Shown here piece after piece: positions 33,922 through 41,712 of a stretch of DNA of 64,000 nt. Made by a program: the position numbers and the translations under genes. Source of the DNA: Paractinoplanes tereljensis (GTDB taxonomy: Bacteria; Actinomycetota; Actinomycetes; Mycobacteriales; Micromonosporaceae). The first letter of the stretch is position 1, and each line of letters begins with the position of its first letter. Location: the NCBI RefSeq assembly GCF_016862435.1, contig NZ_BOMY01000051.1, forward strand, positions 1 to 64,000, written 5' to 3'. The notes beneath the pieces are model-generated. The model was not told the origin of the DNA. It made no database searches and saw only the letters and a list, made by a program, of their open reading frames with translations.

Positions 33922-36900
33922 TAGCGAAGGATGGCGGCCAAGTCCGGGTAGCTGGCGTAGACCTCACCGGCTAGAATTTCGCGGTCGTCGGGGTTGAGGT
34001 TGTCGCGGACGCCGGTCAGGACGATCTCCAGGTTGCCGGAATCGGCGAGCATATCCACGACGTCTCGGATCAGTCCGGAGTGTGTTGCCGTCGAGACCAA
34101 GGCGGCGAGAACGTCGACAAGCGCCTGACGGCGGGTCTCGCCCACCTTTTTCAGCTGGGGCAGCAGCAGGCACCGCATCGCGTCGACCAGTAAGGGCGCC
34201 GTTGCGGCGGGGCTGGCGGCCAGCTGGGCGACGATCGCCACCACATCTTCGGGGCGCAGCCTGGTGGCGTCGTTGCGTACCGATCGGAGCAGGATGGCCG
34301 CTACGGCTCGGGCCTCGGTGCCGTGAACGCTTCCCGCCACGGCGCGGGCGGCTCGGCGGTAGACCACCGCCAGGGTATCGCCGTCATCGCCGAGGCCGGA
34401 GGCCATCCACACCGCTACCAGGCTGTGGGCGACCGACTCCGTTTCGCCCGAGTCGTGGACCACGTAGTAGCGGCTCGCGTCGGGCAAACGGAATATCAAG
34501 GGCTCGAGGGCGTGCAGGAGGGTGTCGTCGCTCAGGCTGTTGCTCAGGTGCATCGAGGTCAGGGCCGGACCCCAGGAGAAGTTCGCGGGGTAGCCCTGCG
34601 CGCCTCCCCGCTCCGCCGGGCGCGAACGGTTGGACCAGGCCGGGTCGAGCGGGTGGAGGTCGGGGTCGGCGGTGGAGTGCAACACCAGGTCCCGGCGGCC
34701 GTCGTGCACATCCCGGCGGACGGATATCTCCTCCAGCGCCTCTAGGTAGATGCCGCCGGGCATCGCCGCCCGCCACTGCAATGCGGTGCCGCGCAGCCAC
34801 TCGGCCGGGTCCTTCGCCTCGGTGAAGAGGTCGGTCGCGCGCAGTTCGCCGCCGCAGGCCAGGGTCAGCAGGACCAGGTTGAAGGAGTAGGTGGCCATCC
34901 AGTAGTCGATGCGCTTGTCGATCGGGCGGTAGCGGCCGGCCGGGTACTGGGGGCGGGTAACCGCCTGGCGGGCCCGGCGGACCAGGAAGTCGCGGATCTC
35001 GGCGCGGGCGGGGATGTCCAGGAGGGACCGGACGAACTGCAGCACCGTGTTGCGGGCGGTCAGAGCGGTGTAGCCGAGGAGATCCTGGAGCAGGTCGGCC
35101 TCCTGCGGCGGGCCGAATCGGAGGGCCAGGGTGGCGGCGTTCTCCCGGGCTGTCGTGTCCTGGAGCGCCTGCACGACCAGGCGAGCCACCAGGTATTCGC
35201 CGAAGGTGGCGTGCAGGAACTCGTACGTCTGGAGGTCCTTGTCGTCCTGCCTGGCCTGGGCCCGCTGGATGAAGAAGAACCGGCCGACCATCTCCTGGGC
35301 GGCCGTGAGCGGCGCGCGGAAGCCCTCGTGGTCGGCGGTCCGGGACGGGGTCAGGCCCAGGCCGGCCAGGTCGTCGTCGAGTTCGCGTTCGGTGATCCAG
35401 AGGCGGTTGCGGTGGAACATCGCGAACGCCACCACCGACAGGCGCAGCAGCTCGGCCTCGACCAGGGCCGGCATCGCGGACTCCGGGCGGCCGGCGTGTA
35501 CCCGGCGCACCTCGCGGTCGGCGAACTCACCCAGCAGTCGTTCGTAGAGGTGGGCGGTGTCGAAGTCGTCGGTGAGCGGGTTGCCGCCGGCGTGGTAGAG
35601 CGCGAGCATCAGCAGCAGCAGTGGCTGGCCGGCCAGTTCCGGGAGGCGGGCCAGGACCCCGGAACGCAGCGGCTCGATCGACGGGTTGACCTGGTTCCAG
35701 ACTCGCAGCCACTGTTCGATCTGGCTGTCGCTGAACGGTTCCAGCCGGACCACCGGGCTGCCCGCCGGGATGCGGGCGCGGTCGGCCACCGCTACCCGGC
35801 TGGTCACGATCACCGCGACCGGGCGGTTCTGGGCCAGTTCGCGCGCCTGGAACTGGGCTACCCGCTGCAGGTAGTCGGACTGATGCAGGCCGGTGGCCTG
35901 GAGCAACTCGTCGAAGCCGTCGAGCAGGACCACGGCGAGGGCGTCCTCGGCCATCTCGGCCCAGGCCACCGTCTCGCCGATGGCCGATCGGATGGCCAGC
36001 TCGATCTGGTCCTGGATCTCCGCCTCGGCCGGGACCTCGCGCAGCGGGACGCGGGCCACCAGGTAGTCGGTCGCGGGGAGGCGGGCGGCCAGGATGTGGG
36101 TGAGCGAGGACTTCCCGGCGCCCGGCTGGCCGAGCAGGAGCAGCGGGGTCTCGGTGGCACCTGCCGTGGTCAGGTAGGTAGCAAGGAAGCTGTAGAGGTC
36201 GTCGCGCACCTCAGTGTTCCACCAGGTCTCGTCGGCCGGTCGGTCGTTCGACTCGGCCACTCGCATCTGGAAGAGCGGGTCCACATAGGCGTCGACCAGG
36301 TCCGGCAGCACCACTCCACCGGCGTCGCCGCCGAGGACCGGGCGGCTCAGCTTGGCGCGATAGGCGCGGGCCAGGGCGGCGCGGTGGCGGCTCGGATCGC
36401 GGCCGGCCGAGGCGCGGACCAGGAGGTCTTCGAGTCTTCGCAGGCTCTGGCCGGTGGCCCGGACTTCCAGGCGGCCGGACCAGATCGCGAACTCGGGAAT
36501 CTCCCCGGCCAGCCGCCGGTGCAGCTCGTCGTAGCGTTCCACCGCATCGCCCGGGAGCGAATCGAGGATCAGATCGGTAAATATGGAATGCGCGGTCTCG
36601 TGGGCTCGATCCCACACGGCGAGCCCACTGACATAAAAGCCGAGGCTGGTGCTGCAACTCCGGAACCACACCCGGAGATCGCTCAGCAACATCTCGTGGG
36701 AACGGGCCGGTGACGGCAGCGGGATCGGGCTGTCGAGTAGATCTCGGAGCAGCTCGCCGCTGGCACGTCCACCGGCCAGGATGATCTGGTCGTCGCGAGT
36801 GAACTCGGCCGATTCAAGGCCGGCGGCTCGGAAGCAGTCGTCCAAGGACTCAAATAACGCGGTTACCGCGAGGACTCCCGATGCGGCAAGGAGTCGTTCG

Positions 36901-37130
36901 GTGCGGTTGTAGCGGCCCAACCCGCGTACGATATCGGTGATCTTGAGGGTGACCAGGGAACCCAGCCTGACCATTTCCGCCTTGGCGTCGAAGAAGCTCA
37001 AGGCAGCGTCGCTGCCGCCGAGCGTCGCGGCGCTCAGCGCGCCGCCCAGCAGGTTGTCCACCGCCTTGGTCAGCGGGCCGGAACCGCCAAGGATCTTGAC
37101 GGCGTCGAGGTAGGACAGTCCCTTCGGCAT
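33912..37130 (-). CDS. NACHT-domain STAND ATPase with helical N- and C-terminal regions (NLR-like)
   Basis: The 1072-residue protein has three parts. Residues 1 to about 230 are helical, start GLSYLDAVKILGGSGPL, and resemble the NNH-type N-terminal domains of bacterial NACHT proteins (perhaps NNH7; the subtype is tentative). The NACHT ATPase (about 325-640) has Walker A LLLLGQPGAGKSSLTH (K340) and Walker B VVLLDGFDELL (400-410), plus VAVIVTSRVAVAD and EFLHATFGEYLVARL, typical of the NACHT winged-helix end. The C-terminal 430 residues are helical, possibly repeats that sense a trigger. Related bacterial NACHT proteins act in antiphage defence by abortive infection. No nuclease or TIR domain is fused, so the N-terminal helical part would be the effector. 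No phage or mobile genes are adjacent. Confidence 0.88.
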   Translation of the reverse strand: MPKGLSYLDAVKILGGSGPLTKAVDNLLGGALSAATLGGSDAALSFFDAKAEMVRLGSLVTLKITDIVRGLGRYNRTERLLAASGVLAVTALFESLDDCFRAAGLESAEFTRDDQIILAGGRASGELLRDLLDSPIPLPSPARSHEMLLSDLRVWFRSCSTSLGFYVSGLAVWDRAHETAHSIFTDLILDSLPGDAVERYDELHRRLAGEIPEFAIWSGRLEVRATGQSLRRLEDLLVRASAGRDPSRHRAALARAYRAKLSRPVLGGDAGGVVLPDLVDAYVDPLFQMRVAESNDRPADETWWNTEVRDDLYSFLATYLTTAGATETPLLLLGQPGAGKSSLTHILAARLPATDYLVARVPLREVPAEAEIQDQIELAIRSAIGETVAWAEMAEDALAVVLLDGFDELLQATGLHQSDYLQRVAQFQARELAQNRPVAVIVTSRVAVADRARIPAGSPVVRLEPFSDSQIEQWLRVWNQVNPSIEPLRSGVLARLPELAGQPLLLLMLALYHAGGNPLTDDFDTAHLYERLLGEFADREVRRVHAGRPESAMPALVEAELLRLSVVAFAMFHRNRLWITERELDDDLAGLGLTPSRTADHEGFRAPLTAAQEMVGRFFFIQRAQARQDDKDLQTYEFLHATFGEYLVARLVVQALQDTTARENAATLALRFGPPQEADLLQDLLGYTALTARNTVLQFVRSLLDIPARAEIRDFLVRRARQAVTRPQYPAGRYRPIDKRIDYWMATYSFNLVLLTLACGGELRATDLFTEAKDPAEWLRGTALQWRAAMPGGIYLEALEEISVRRDVHDGRRDLVLHSTADPDLHPLDPAWSNRSRPAERGGAQGYPANFSWGPALTSMHLSNSLSDDTLLHALEPLIFRLPDASRYYVVHDSGETESVAHSLVAVWMASGLGDDGDTLAVVYRRAARAVAGSVHGTEARAVAAILLRSVRNDATRLRPEDVVAIVAQLAASPAATAPLLVDAMRCLLLPQLKKVGETRRQALVDVLAALVSTATHSGLIRDVVDMLADSGNLEIVLTGVRDNLNPDDREILAGEVYASYPDLAAILRYQA

Positions 37131-37187
37131 CGCCCCATGATGGCGGACCTATGCCACGGCGGCGACGGCCGCGACGCCGCTCCACCA

Positions 37188-37222
37188 GATCCACCCACGT
37201 TCCCACCGCACGTAGGTGGATC
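37188..37222. promoter_or_regulatory. Inverted repeat between the molybdopterin oxidoreductase and NACHT genes
   Basis: Arms GATCCACC (37188-37195) and GGTGGATC (37215-37222), extended by ACGT pairs after one mismatch, enclose nine bases. It lies 4 bp beyond the stop of the upstream gene and about 60 bp before the NACHT start. It may be a terminator stem (no T-run) or an operator of the NACHT gene. Confidence 0.5.
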
Positions 37223-37226
37223 GACG

Positions 37227-39497
37227 TTACGTGGCCTCGACTGAGGGCTTCAGTCGGACAATTACCCACTTCGATGTCGGAGTGCCACTCTCGGCCGCCT
37301 GCGAATCGAGCGGCACGAGCGGGTTGGTCTCCGGGTAGTAGGCGGCGACACACCCCTTGGGGGTCGGGTAGGCGACCAGCCGGAACCGGTCGGCGCGGCG
37401 CTCGACGCCGTCCGCCCACTCGGAGATCAGGTCGACGTGGTCGCCGTCGGCGTACCCGTGCTCGGCGAGGTCTTCGGCGCTGATGAACAGCACCCGGCGG
37501 CCGGACTTGATGCCGCGGTAACGGTCGTCGAGGCCGTAGATGGTGGTGTTGAACTGGTCGTGGCTGCGCACGGTCTGCAGCACGAGCCGGCCCGGCGGCA
37601 CCTCGAGCACCTCGAGCGGACTGACCGTGAAGACCGCCCGGCCTTCCGGGGTAGGGAACGTGCGGGAGTCACGGGGCGGGTGCGGCATGGTGAAGCCGCC
37701 GCCGGCCCGGATCTTCTCGGCGTAACCGGCGGCGCCCGGGACGACCCGGCCGATCCGTTCCCGGATGGTGTCGTAATCGGCGGCGAACCCGGCCCACGGG
37801 ATGTCGTGCCGGTCGCCGAGGGTGGCGGCGGCTATCCGGCTGACGATCTCGACCTCGGAGCGCAGCAGCGGACCGGCCGGGGCGGACCGGCCGCGGGAGG
37901 CGTGCACGGCCGACATCGAGTCTTCGACGGTGACCCGCTGGTCGAGGCCGCCGGTGCGGTCGGTCTCGGTGCGACCCAGGGTGGGCAGGATGAGCGCGGT
38001 GCCGCCGGCGTCGATGTGGCTGCGGTTGAGCTTGGTGGAGATCTGCACGGTGAGCTCGGCGCCGCGCATGGCCGCCGCGGTGACCTCGGTGTCGGACATC
38101 GCCGCCACGAAGTTGCCGCCGAGCCCGATGAAGACCCTGGCCCGGCGGTCGCGCAGGGCGCGGACCGCGTCGGCGGCGTCGAACCCGTGCTCGCGGGGCG
38201 GCTCGAACCCGAACTCGGTGGCCAGCGCGTCGAGGAACACCGGCAGTGGCTTCTCCCAGATGCCCATGGTGCGGTCGCCCTGGACGTTGGAGTGGCCGCG
38301 GACCGGGCACAGGCCGGCGCCGGGCTTACCGATCATGCCCTGGAGCAGGGCGACGTTGACGAACTCCTTGATCGTGGCGACCGCGTTGTGGTGCTGGGTG
38401 ATGCCCATCGCCCAGCAGTGCACGACCCGTTTCGAGGAGGCCAGCATGGCGGCCGCCGCCTCGATCTCCTCCCATGGCAGGCCGGTGGCGCGCAGCACCG
38501 CGTCCCGGTCGACCTGCTTGACGTGGTCGGCCCAGGCCTCGAAGCCGACCGTGTAGCCGTCGATGAAGTCACGGTCCTCGGCACCCGCTAACAGCAGCAG
38601 TTGACCTAGAGCCTGCCAGAGCGCGAGGTCGCCGTTGGAGCGGATCTGCAGCAGCCGGTCGGCCAGGCCGGTGCCGCGCCCGACCAGGCCGCGCGGCTTC
38701 TGCGGGTTGTCGAAGCGCAGCAGGCCGGCCTCGGGCAGCGGGTTGATCGCCAGGATGCGGGCGCCGTTCTTCTTGGCGATCTCCAGGGCGGTCAGCATCC
38801 GCGGGTGGTTGGTGCCCGGGTTCTGCCCGGAGATCACGATCAGGTCGGCCTCGTACAGATCCTGCAGGCTGATCGAGCCCTTGCCGACGCCGATCGTGCG
38901 GGCCAGGCCCACCGAGGTGGACTCGTGGCACATGTTGGAGCAGTCCGGCATGTTGTTGGTGCCGTAGGCGCGGGCGAACAGCTGATAGAGGAACGCGGCC
39001 TCGTTGCTGGTGCGCCCGGAGGTGTAGAAGATCGCCTCGTCCGGGGAAGCCAGTCCTCGCAACGAAGAGCCGATCAACTCAAAAGCAGAAGCCCAGGAGA
39101 TCGGCTCGTAGTGGGTGCCACCCTCGCGGCGGACCATCGGGTGGACCAGGCGACCCTGCTTCTCCAGCCAGTAATCGGTCTGGCCGGCCAGCTCCTCGAG
39201 GGAGTGCTCGGCGAAGAACGCCGGGCCGACCACATCGCGCACACCCTCCCAGGAGACCGCCTTCGCGCCGTTCTCGCAGAACTCGGCGGTGTGGCGATGG
39301 CCCTGCGGGTCGGGCCAGGCGCAGCTCATGCAGTCGAAGCCGTCGACCTGGTTGAGGCTCAGCAGGTTGCGGGCGGTCTTCACCACGCCCATCTGCTTGA
39401 TCGCGGTAGCCATGCTGATCCGCACCGCTTGGAGCCCGGCGGCATGGTCGGCGGGCGGGCCGACGCGCAGCTTCGCCTCTTCCGGGTCGATGGGCAC
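37227..39497 (-). CDS. FdhF/YdeP-family molybdopterin oxidoreductase
   Basis: The 756-residue protein is of the bis-MGD molybdenum family. The N-terminal FDCMSCAWPDPQGHRHTAEFCENGAK fits an Fe-S cluster-type cysteine set (C-x2-C...C). The domain reading AIFYTSGRTSNEAAFLYQLFARAYGTNNMPDCSNMCHEST is diagnostic of the YdeP/FdhF branch. ISGQNPGTNHPRML and the C-terminal molydopterin-dinucleotide domain (VLQTVRSHDQFNTTIYG) follow. The substrate is unknown; E. coli YdeP is tied to acid resistance. The GTG has GGAGG four bases upstream. It starts 8 bp after the sugar-binding lipoprotein gene, so the pair is one transcript. Confidence 0.9.
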   Translation of the reverse strand: MPIDPEEAKLRVGPPADHAAGLQAVRISMATAIKQMGVVKTARNLLSLNQVDGFDCMSCAWPDPQGHRHTAEFCENGAKAVSWEGVRDVVGPAFFAEHSLEELAGQTDYWLEKQGRLVHPMVRREGGTHYEPISWASAFELIGSSLRGLASPDEAIFYTSGRTSNEAAFLYQLFARAYGTNNMPDCSNMCHESTSVGLARTIGVGKGSISLQDLYEADLIVISGQNPGTNHPRMLTALEIAKKNGARILAINPLPEAGLLRFDNPQKPRGLVGRGTGLADRLLQIRSNGDLALWQALGQLLLLAGAEDRDFIDGYTVGFEAWADHVKQVDRDAVLRATGLPWEEIEAAAAMLASSKRVVHCWAMGITQHHNAVATIKEFVNVALLQGMIGKPGAGLCPVRGHSNVQGDRTMGIWEKPLPVFLDALATEFGFEPPREHGFDAADAVRALRDRRARVFIGLGGNFVAAMSDTEVTAAAMRGAELTVQISTKLNRSHIDAGGTALILPTLGRTETDRTGGLDQRVTVEDSMSAVHASRGRSAPAGPLLRSEVEIVSRIAAATLGDRHDIPWAGFAADYDTIRERIGRVVPGAAGYAEKIRAGGGFTMPHPPRDSRTFPTPEGRAVFTVSPLEVLEVPPGRLVLQTVRSHDQFNTTIYGLDDRYRGIKSGRRVLFISAEDLAEHGYADGDHVDLISEWADGVERRADRFRLVAYPTPKGCVAAYYPETNPLVPLDSQAAESGTPTSKWVIVRLKPSVEAT

Positions 39498-39505
39498 GGG
39501 GCCTC

Positions 39506-40444
39506 CTAGTCGATCAGGCAGTAACTCGGTGCCTGAGCGAGGTCGATCTTGGTGATCAGGTCGATCGCAACATAGTCGATCTTGTCGATCGGCTCGGAGT
39601 TGAGCAGGCTGATGGTGTTTTCCACGGCCTGCTGGCCGAGCCGCGAAGCGGGGTTGGACACCGTCGCGGCGAATCGGCCGTCTTCAATGCCGGCGAGCCC
39701 GGTGTCGGTTCCGTTCACAGTCACAATCTTTACCCCTTTTCCGGCACTCCGGAAAGCCTCGCTGGCGCCGACCGCCATGTCCTCGTTGGCCACGAAGGCG
39801 TACCCGAGGTCGGGGTGTTCCTTGATCATCGCGGCCGCGACCGCCTTGGCCTTGGCCCGGTTGAACATGCCCGGCTTGCTCGCCACCACCTTGATGTTCT
39901 TCGGCAGGTTGTCGGTGAAGCCCTTGACCAGCAGGTCGGAGGCCGCGCCGGGGGCGCCCGCGATGACCGCGGCGGTGCCCGGCGCGCCGACCGCGTCGTT
40001 GCTGACCCAGCTCGCGTCCAGCAGGCCGACCTGGTTGAGGTCGACCGCGACGGCCCCCAGAATCGAGCCGGTGTCGGCCGGCGCCACCGAGGTCAGAAAA
40101 ATCGGGATCTTCGCCGCCCCGGCCTTGGCGATGTCCGCTTTGAGGGCATCGGTGCTGACGGTCTGCACGATCACCGCGTCCACGTTCTGGGCGATCAGGT
40201 TCTCGATGTTCGACAGCTCGGCCTTCGGGTCCTGCTTCGAGTTGGCGGTGATCACCCGCACGCCGCGCCGGGTGGCCTCACCCTCGACCGCCTTCTGCAG
40301 GCAGGTGTGGAACTCGGTGCTGGCCCCGTTGACGAAGCCCAGCGCGTAGGTGCTCTTGGCGGACGCGGCCCGGTCCGCACCGCAGCCGGCGCACAGGGTT
40401 ATCGCCAGGGCAGCCGCCATGGCCCGAGCAGCACGTCTCGACAC
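39506..40444 (-). CDS. Sugar-type substrate-binding lipoprotein (RbsB-like)
   Basis: A 312-residue exported protein. It has a signal peptide with lipobox ITLCAGC and a type I periplasmic-binding fold: YALGFVNGASTEFHTCLQKAVEGEA, ENLIAQNVDAVIVQTVSTDAL and VAVDLNQVGLLDASW. The GTG start has AGGGGG seven bases before. It looks like the binding component of a ribose-type ABC importer, but no ATPase or permease gene is beside it. The next gene on the same strand is a molybdopterin oxidoreductase. It may be an orphan receptor or use a permease encoded elsewhere. Confidence 0.85.
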   Translation of the reverse strand: MSRRAARAMAAALAITLCAGCGADRAASAKSTYALGFVNGASTEFHTCLQKAVEGEATRRGVRVITANSKQDPKAELSNIENLIAQNVDAVIVQTVSTDALKADIAKAGAAKIPIFLTSVAPADTGSILGAVAVDLNQVGLLDASWVSNDAVGAPGTAAVIAGAPGAASDLLVKGFTDNLPKNIKVVASKPGMFNRAKAKAVAAAMIKEHPDLGYAFVANEDMAVGASEAFRSAGKGVKIVTVNGTDTGLAGIEDGRFAATVSNPASRLGQQAVENTISLLNSEPIDKIDYVAIDLITKIDLAQAPSYCLID

Positions 40445-40543
40445 TGAAGGACCCCCTCGTGATCACAGCGCGCAAGAACGTAACAACCCGGTGACATCCG
40501 CCAAACCTCGCTGCGTGCAGCCTTAGCTTGCAGATTTCGCACG

Positions 40544-40783
40544 TCAGGCTCCGGTCGTCGAGCCGGGCCGGACGATCATCAGGACCACGACGATCGCCCG
40601 GAGCAGGTTGAAGAGGCCGGCGAGCATGCCGAGCCGGGCCGGGTTCGCCGTCTCCGCCCAGAGCGCCGACCGCTGCGCGGGAAGAACGAAGAAGCCCAGG
40701 ACGGCGGCGGCGAGGGCGGTCAGCACGATCGAGACGATCAGCCAGGCGTCGCCCATCACCCCCTCGAACCGGCGGTGGTGCAC
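40544..40783 (-). CDS. Small membrane protein, likely DUF2269/DUF1772-like fragment
   Basis: This 79-residue protein has two hydrophobic segments (WLIVSIVLTALAAAVLGFFVLP and LLRAIVVVLMIVRPG). The pattern ends in MxxKPG-like MIVRPG, as in the last half of DUF2269/DUF1772 membrane proteins, which are about 150 residues with four segments. It is therefore probably a truncated gene. It lies beside a decayed AraC remnant, which supports a degraded stretch. It could also be a genuine two-segment member. Confidence 0.45.
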   Translation of the reverse strand: MHHRRFEGVMGDAWLIVSIVLTALAAAVLGFFVLPAQRSALWAETANPARLGMLAGLFNLLRAIVVVLMIVRPGSTTGA

Positions 40784-40812
40784 GGACCAGGACGTACCGC
40801 CGGAAGTGGTGG

Positions 40813-41071
40813 TTGCCTTGCGGACGGCCGCTCGAACGTGACGGCGGGCAGGCCCCGTTCATCGTGCCCGAGCAGCCGCCGGTGCCGCGCGGCTCGACCA
40901 TGGAACCGCTGCTGCGCTGGCTCGACGACAACGCCGGGCGGGAACTCACCCTCGACGAGATCGCGGCGCGGTCGGTTTCGGGTCACCGACCGCGTTCCGG
41001 GACCGCTTCAAACGGATCGTGGGGACCAGCCCGCACCGCTACCGTTCGTCGTTCGCCCGGAAGACATCTAG
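40813..41071 (+). pseudogene. Remnant of an AraC/GlxA-type regulator with internal deletion and frameshift
   Basis: In one frame the sequence reads GGQAPFIVPEQPPVPRGS and LLRWLDDNAGRELTLDEIAARS, the linker and first helix of the GlxA-like DNA-binding domain. From about 40977 another frame reads VGFGSPTAFRDRFKRIVGTS, then PHRYRSSFARKTS and a stop, the last helix of the same domain. The roughly 50 residues between them (end of the first and start of the second helix-turn-helix) are absent. The join lies in a run resembling ATCGCGGCGCGG, which such genes usually contain near both HTH helices. This suggests deletion between short repeats. The N-terminal sensor domain is also gone. Confidence 0.75.
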
Positions 41072-41644
41072 CACGAACCATTCGTCTTCGTGACTGATGA
41101 TTTGTCCAATTTTTTCGGACAGCTTGGCATTGACGTGGAAGCCGTCGTAATTTCCGGGATTCTCCCGGTCGCGGAAGTGCACCGACACCAGATCGCCACC
41201 CGGTTCGAGCCGCGCCAGCAGGCCGTCGACAAGCGCCTCGAAATCCGCGGCCGACAGGTAGTAGAAAAGGTCACCCACGACGATCAGGTCGAACGTGCCG
41301 GACGGCAGCTCGGCCGGCACGTTGGCCAGCTCGACCCGGACGTTCGGCAGGTCGCGCACGTTCTCGGTGGCCGTCTGCACCGCCTCCGGCACGTGGTCCA
41401 CCGCGAGCACCTCGTCGCAGCGTTCGGCCAGCAACCGGGTCAGCAGGCCCACCGACGCGCCCGGCTCATAGCACCGCCGGTAGCGCGGCTTCGGCAGACT
41501 GGCCACCGTCACCGCGTATTTGCGCTGGTCATGCCACTTGGTGGCGAGGTCCCACGGGTCGTCCTTGGCCTCGTACAGCCCGGTGAAATAGTCGAGCGAG
41601 ACCGTCGACTCCGGCGGCTGCGCGTCTCCCTGTGCTCTGGTCAC
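41039..41644 (-). CDS. NodS-like class I SAM-dependent methyltransferase
   Basis: A 201-residue methyltransferase. The leader LDYFTGLYEAKDDPWDLATKWHDQRKYAVTVASLP is typical of the NodS-like branch. Motif I is CYEPGASVGLLTRLLAERC, and VGDLFYYLSAADFEALVDGLL is the conserved later part. Close relatives methylate small molecules, often amino-sugar precursors. The GTG start has no Shine-Dalgarno, but CAGAAT lies 8 bp before it, so a leaderless message is possible. It diverges from the GGDEF gene and overlaps the AraC remnant by 33 bp. Confidence 0.82.
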   Translation of the reverse strand: MTRAQGDAQPPESTVSLDYFTGLYEAKDDPWDLATKWHDQRKYAVTVASLPKPRYRRCYEPGASVGLLTRLLAERCDEVLAVDHVPEAVQTATENVRDLPNVRVELANVPAELPSGTFDLIVVGDLFYYLSAADFEALVDGLLARLEPGGDLVSVHFRDRENPGNYDGFHVNAKLSEKIGQIISHEDEWFVLDVFRANDER

Positions 41645-41712
41645 GGTCTGACATTCTGCCCGACGGCTGGGATGTGACCCACGACACCGGTGTTTCGGGA
41701 GATCATGGCGGA

